NCBI RefSeq assembly: GCF_023091745.1
Contig: NC_068910.1
Span: forward strand, 47,603,272-47,667,271
Origin: Budorcas taxicolor
Taxonomy: Eukaryota; Chordata; Mammalia; Artiodactyla; Bovidae
Reading direction: 5' to 3'
Length of the DNA stretch: 64,000 nucleotides
A program made the position numbers and the translations under genes. Within the stretch, counting starts at the first letter, position 1; each line of letters opens with the position of its first letter. The notes beneath the pieces are model-generated. The model was not told the origin of the DNA. It did not search any database and saw only the letters and a list, made by a program, of their open reading frames with translations. This document shows positions 61,251-64,000 of the stretch, one piece after another.

Positions 61251-61729
61251 CAGTGTGAGCTGGGCTCAGCTACATGGTTTTTCTGGTCTTGACTGGACTC
61301 ACTCCGTACACGAATGGGCAGCCCCTGGATGAGCCAGGCCTGGCTGGGCCAGGATGGCCTCACTGGGGATGGCTTGTGTCTAGTCCATGTGGCCTCTCGT
61401 CATCCAGCAAACTAGCCCAGGCTTATTCACATGGCAGAGGTATGGTTCCAGAAAAGTGACCAGTAGCATGCAGGGCCGCTTGAAGACTAGACTCTCAACT
61501 GGGATGGCCTCAGGCTCCCCACCGCATTCTAGTTGTCAAAATAAGTCTCAAGTCTAGTCCAGATTTAGAGCAGTGAAGAAATCAACTTCATCTCCGTGTA
61601 GAAATAGCTATCAAGTCACATCACATGGAGGCCTCGATATAGGGAGGGAAATCGTTATGGCCATTTTATAAATAATCTCCATCCATGTGTCCATCATCTG
61701 GCCACAATTTTCATGTCCTTTTCCTGTGC
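61251..61729. other. Unassigned intergenic sequence
   Basis: GC-moderate, partly like old-repeat text near 61280-61480; not assignable. Confidence 0.35.
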
Positions 61730-61740
61730 AAAGTACACTT

Positions 61741-62010
61741 GCTGCTGCTAAGTCACTTCAGTTGTGTCCGACTCTGTGCGACCCCATAGACAGCAGCCCA
61801 CCAGGCTCCCCTGTCCCTGGGATTCTCCAGGCAAGAACACTGGAGGGGGTTGCCATTTCCTTCTCCAATGCATGAAAGTGAAAAGTGAAAGTGAAGTCAC
61901 TCAGTTGTGTCCGACTCTGTGCGACCCCATGGACTGCAGCCTACCAGGCTCCTCTGTCCATGGGATTTTCCAGGTAAGAGTACTGGAGTGGGGTGCCATT
62001 GCCTTCTCCA
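61741..62010 (-). mobile_element. Bov-A2 SINE
   Basis: A full minus-strand Bov-A2; AAAGTACACTT is duplicated at 61730-61740 and 62011-62021. Confidence 0.93.
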
Positions 62011-62021
62011 AAAGTACACTT

Positions 62022-62115
62022 CAGTTCAGTTCAGTTCAGTCACTCAGTTGTGTCTGACTCTTTGTGACCCCATGAATCACAGCATGCCAGGCCTCCCTGT
62101 CCATCACCAACTCTC
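62022..62115 (-). mobile_element. BovB 3' tip
   Basis: CAGTTCAGTTCAGTTCAGTC tail and TGTGTCTGACTCTTTGTGACCCC, running into CCATCACCAACTCTC. It is a 5'-truncated minus-strand BovB end next to the Bov-A2. Confidence 0.82.
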
Positions 62116-62339
62116 CTCCCAATACCTCCTTCCTTCTGGATTGGGGTCCACAGTCTGGGGACCTACATTCTGCCATGAGGCCTCCCTTGATTGGAGGCCA
62201 TTGAATTAAAAAGACACACCCAACACACAAATGTGAAATGTGGACAAAAATGACCAAAATAGAATTTCTCATTCAAAATACCATGTCGAGGATAATTCAT
62301 GCTGTGAAAAACTTTGTAAATTTCAAGGAGCAAAAGACC

Positions 62340-62640
62340 CCATCCTTGCTGGAGAAGGCCATTGAGAGGATGTGACGCTGAGCCTCAAGTTGGGCCTGAC
62401 CTTGGAATGTTTATTCTGCCCAGCATTCCCACACCAGGAGCTGTTTCAAGGATACAGCCTTAAGAGCATAAGGTGTTGAGACCATCTGGATAGTTGACGT
62501 GATTGAGCCCAGTTAAGGCTCCTATATAAACTTTTAACATTCTGGCAAGCAGATGAAATCTGAGATCTACTCGTCTTGAGCTGCCAAGACAAGCCTCCTA
62601 TGTAAGTTCCCTTGCTTGTTAAACCTGCCAACTACTTATC
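62340..62640 (+). repeat. Possible solo LTR
   Basis: A TATA-like CTATATAAAC at about 62521 is followed by GCTGCCAAGACAAGCC and TTGCTTGTTAAACCTGCC. This has the look of an LTR promoter and R region, but no clean TG...CA ends or target duplication were identified. Confidence 0.35.
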
Positions 62641-63327
62641 TAGAATGGTCCTCCTCTTTTTTCAGTCCCTCCTTGCCCTTTGTATGCAGGGCCCAGTTTG
62701 CAAACCAACTATCACCAGCAGGAGAGTCTGCATATATGCAAGCTGCAGAGAAAGTCCCAGCAAGAGGCACGCAGGCATTCTTTAAGAAGCTGTTTTCTCC
62801 TTTGGTCTCTGCAGGTGCTGACAATACAAATCCTGATTCTAAGTGACTTGGCCCGATTCCTATCTGCAGATCACCAGGATTTTCTGGTAAATAAAACATT
62901 CATGCATTTTTTATTACTGCATGATGCTTTTTTTTGAAGTTGCGGTTGCCATTTTAGAGTACATTCTAAATCTTGATGTTTAGTACAAGATTTGATGAGT
63001 GAAATAGTCACACTGTTTTATCATTAAAATTTAAGGTTTTCTGTAAAGTGTCAGTGATTTTTTTCTGTTTTCTACTAAATCTAGATTTAGTACAGTCCTA
63101 GGATTAATTGAGTCCTAGCATGTATTTTTGTTAACTCAAGTTTTTCTAAATCTTAGGTACTTTTAACACTTTTTAAGCTTTTTGTTAAGAGACAGTATAC
63201 CTGTAGATGAGTATACATACCATGTGTGTGTAACTTGATGAGTTTTCCAATTGCGCACATTTGTGTAAACAGCATGCAGATCAAAACCCAGAATGTTACC
63301 ACTATCCCTATGGTTGGTAGGGTTTCT
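62641..63327. other. Unassigned intergenic sequence
   Basis: AT-rich with no recognised element. Confidence 0.4.
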
Positions 63328-63535
63328 CAACCTCAGTATTACTGAGGTTTCAGGCTGGACAGTTCTTGCTGTGGGGAGCTGTCCTGTGCATCCCAGGATG
63401 TTTAGCCACACCCCTGGGCTCTAGCCACTAGCTGTGAGTAGCAACCCTCCTTCCCAGCAAGACACCCAAAAGTGTCTCTCCAGACATTGCCGATATCCCT
63501 TGTGGGTCAAATTATACCCTGTTGAAAATCACTGC
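63328..63535 (+). mobile_element. MER-type DNA transposon remnant (hAT-like)
   Basis: GGTTTCTCAACCTCAGTATTAC, GGGGAGCTGTCCTGTGCATC and CCAGACATTGCCGATATCCC, ending TTGAAAATCACTGCC. Same family as 24278-24505, opposite direction. Confidence 0.55.
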
Positions 63536-63799
63536 CTCTAGGGTAACTATTATTATGACTTCTAATAGCGTACATTAATTTAGCCTGTTTTTTACTTTCT
63601 ATAAATACTCCACTTGTATTTGGCTTCACTCTCTATTATCTTTGTGATAGCCACTCATATTTTTATGTGTAGCTGCAGACTGTTTATTCTTGTTGCTATG
63701 TAATACTCCATGACAGGAATATATCACAATTTATTTATGCATTCAACTACTGAAGGGCATTTTGGTAACTGCTAGTTTTTATTTTTACATGCTGTGTAT

Positions 63800-64000
63800 T
63801 TCTTTATTTTGGCTGTATTGGGTCTTTGTTGCTGCTGGAGGCTTTTCTCTAGTTGCAATGCACAGGCTTCTCGTTGAGGTGGCTTCTCTTGATGCAGAGC
63901 GCGGGCTCTAGGAGGCACGGGCTTCAGTAGTTGCGGCACATGGCTTTAGAGCCCAGGCTCAGCAGCTGTGGGGCACGAGCTTAGTTGCTCTGAGGCATGT
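63800..64000 (-). mobile_element. CHR SINE, cut by window end
   Basis: TTTATTTTGGCTGTATTGGG through GCTTAGTTGCTCTGAGGCATG is the minus-strand CHR body; its tRNA-like head lies beyond the window. Confidence 0.85.

Noticed and set aside
61687..62209. Repeated SDSVRPHGLQPTRLLCPWD-type frames here and at many sites
   Set aside because: These are translations of Bov-A/Bov-tA SINEs, which have long stop-free runs. They are not genes.
1..64000. A previously undescribed multi-gene system
   Set aside because: The window is one 5' gene end, a retrocopy and repeats. Nothing indicates clustered genes of unknown function.

Overview
This window is vertebrate nuclear DNA from a bovid ruminant, most likely Bos or a close relative. 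The evidence is the dense load of ruminant-specific repeats (Bov-A2 and Bov-tA SINEs, BovB/RTE LINEs, CHR-type SINEs, ruminant L1 3' ends) and a COX7A2 retrocopy that reads like the cattle protein. There are no bacterial-type operons; almost all longer open frames lie in repeats or in the GC-rich island.

The one host gene I can place is MYRIP (Slac2-c, exophilin-8), on the minus strand. Its first coding exon is at 13580-13689, probably part of an exon 13580-13723. It encodes the first 36 residues of the Rab27-binding domain, has an in-frame stop two codons before the ATG, and ends in a consensus splice donor. A CpG island at about 42.9-43.9 kb, with a CCAAT box and clustered GC boxes, is the likely MYRIP promoter. 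A consensus donor at its downstream edge (42840/42839) gives a non-coding exon 1 and a first intron of about 29 kb. Bases 1-13579 would be intron 2, and about 44-64 kb is upstream intergenic DNA. Only the 5' end of the gene is here; the zinc-finger, myosin-binding and actin-binding parts lie beyond coordinate 1.

About 1.6 kb upstream of the island's centre, on the same strand, is a full-length intronless COX7A2 copy with an uninterrupted 83-codon frame. It has a poly(A) signal, a short A tail and a perfect 14-bp target-site duplication.

The rest is a layered record of retrotransposition: SINEs inside BovB, BovB inside BovB, L1 inside L1, many with exact target-site duplications. Two broken endogenous retrovirus remnants are present: a class III (ERV-L/HERV16-like) pol fragment at about 27.3-29.05 kb in intron 1, and a class I (gamma-like) provirus remnant at about 52.0-56.2 kb with two diverged LTR pieces.

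I found no previously undescribed biological system. The items most worth a second look are the intact COX7A2 retrocopy, the MYRIP promoter with alternative donors, a SINE that appears to have carried an LTR poly(A) segment with it (48289-48523), a SINE with a duplicated head (47833-48134), and a 59-bp retroinsertion with a perfect duplication (60893-60951).
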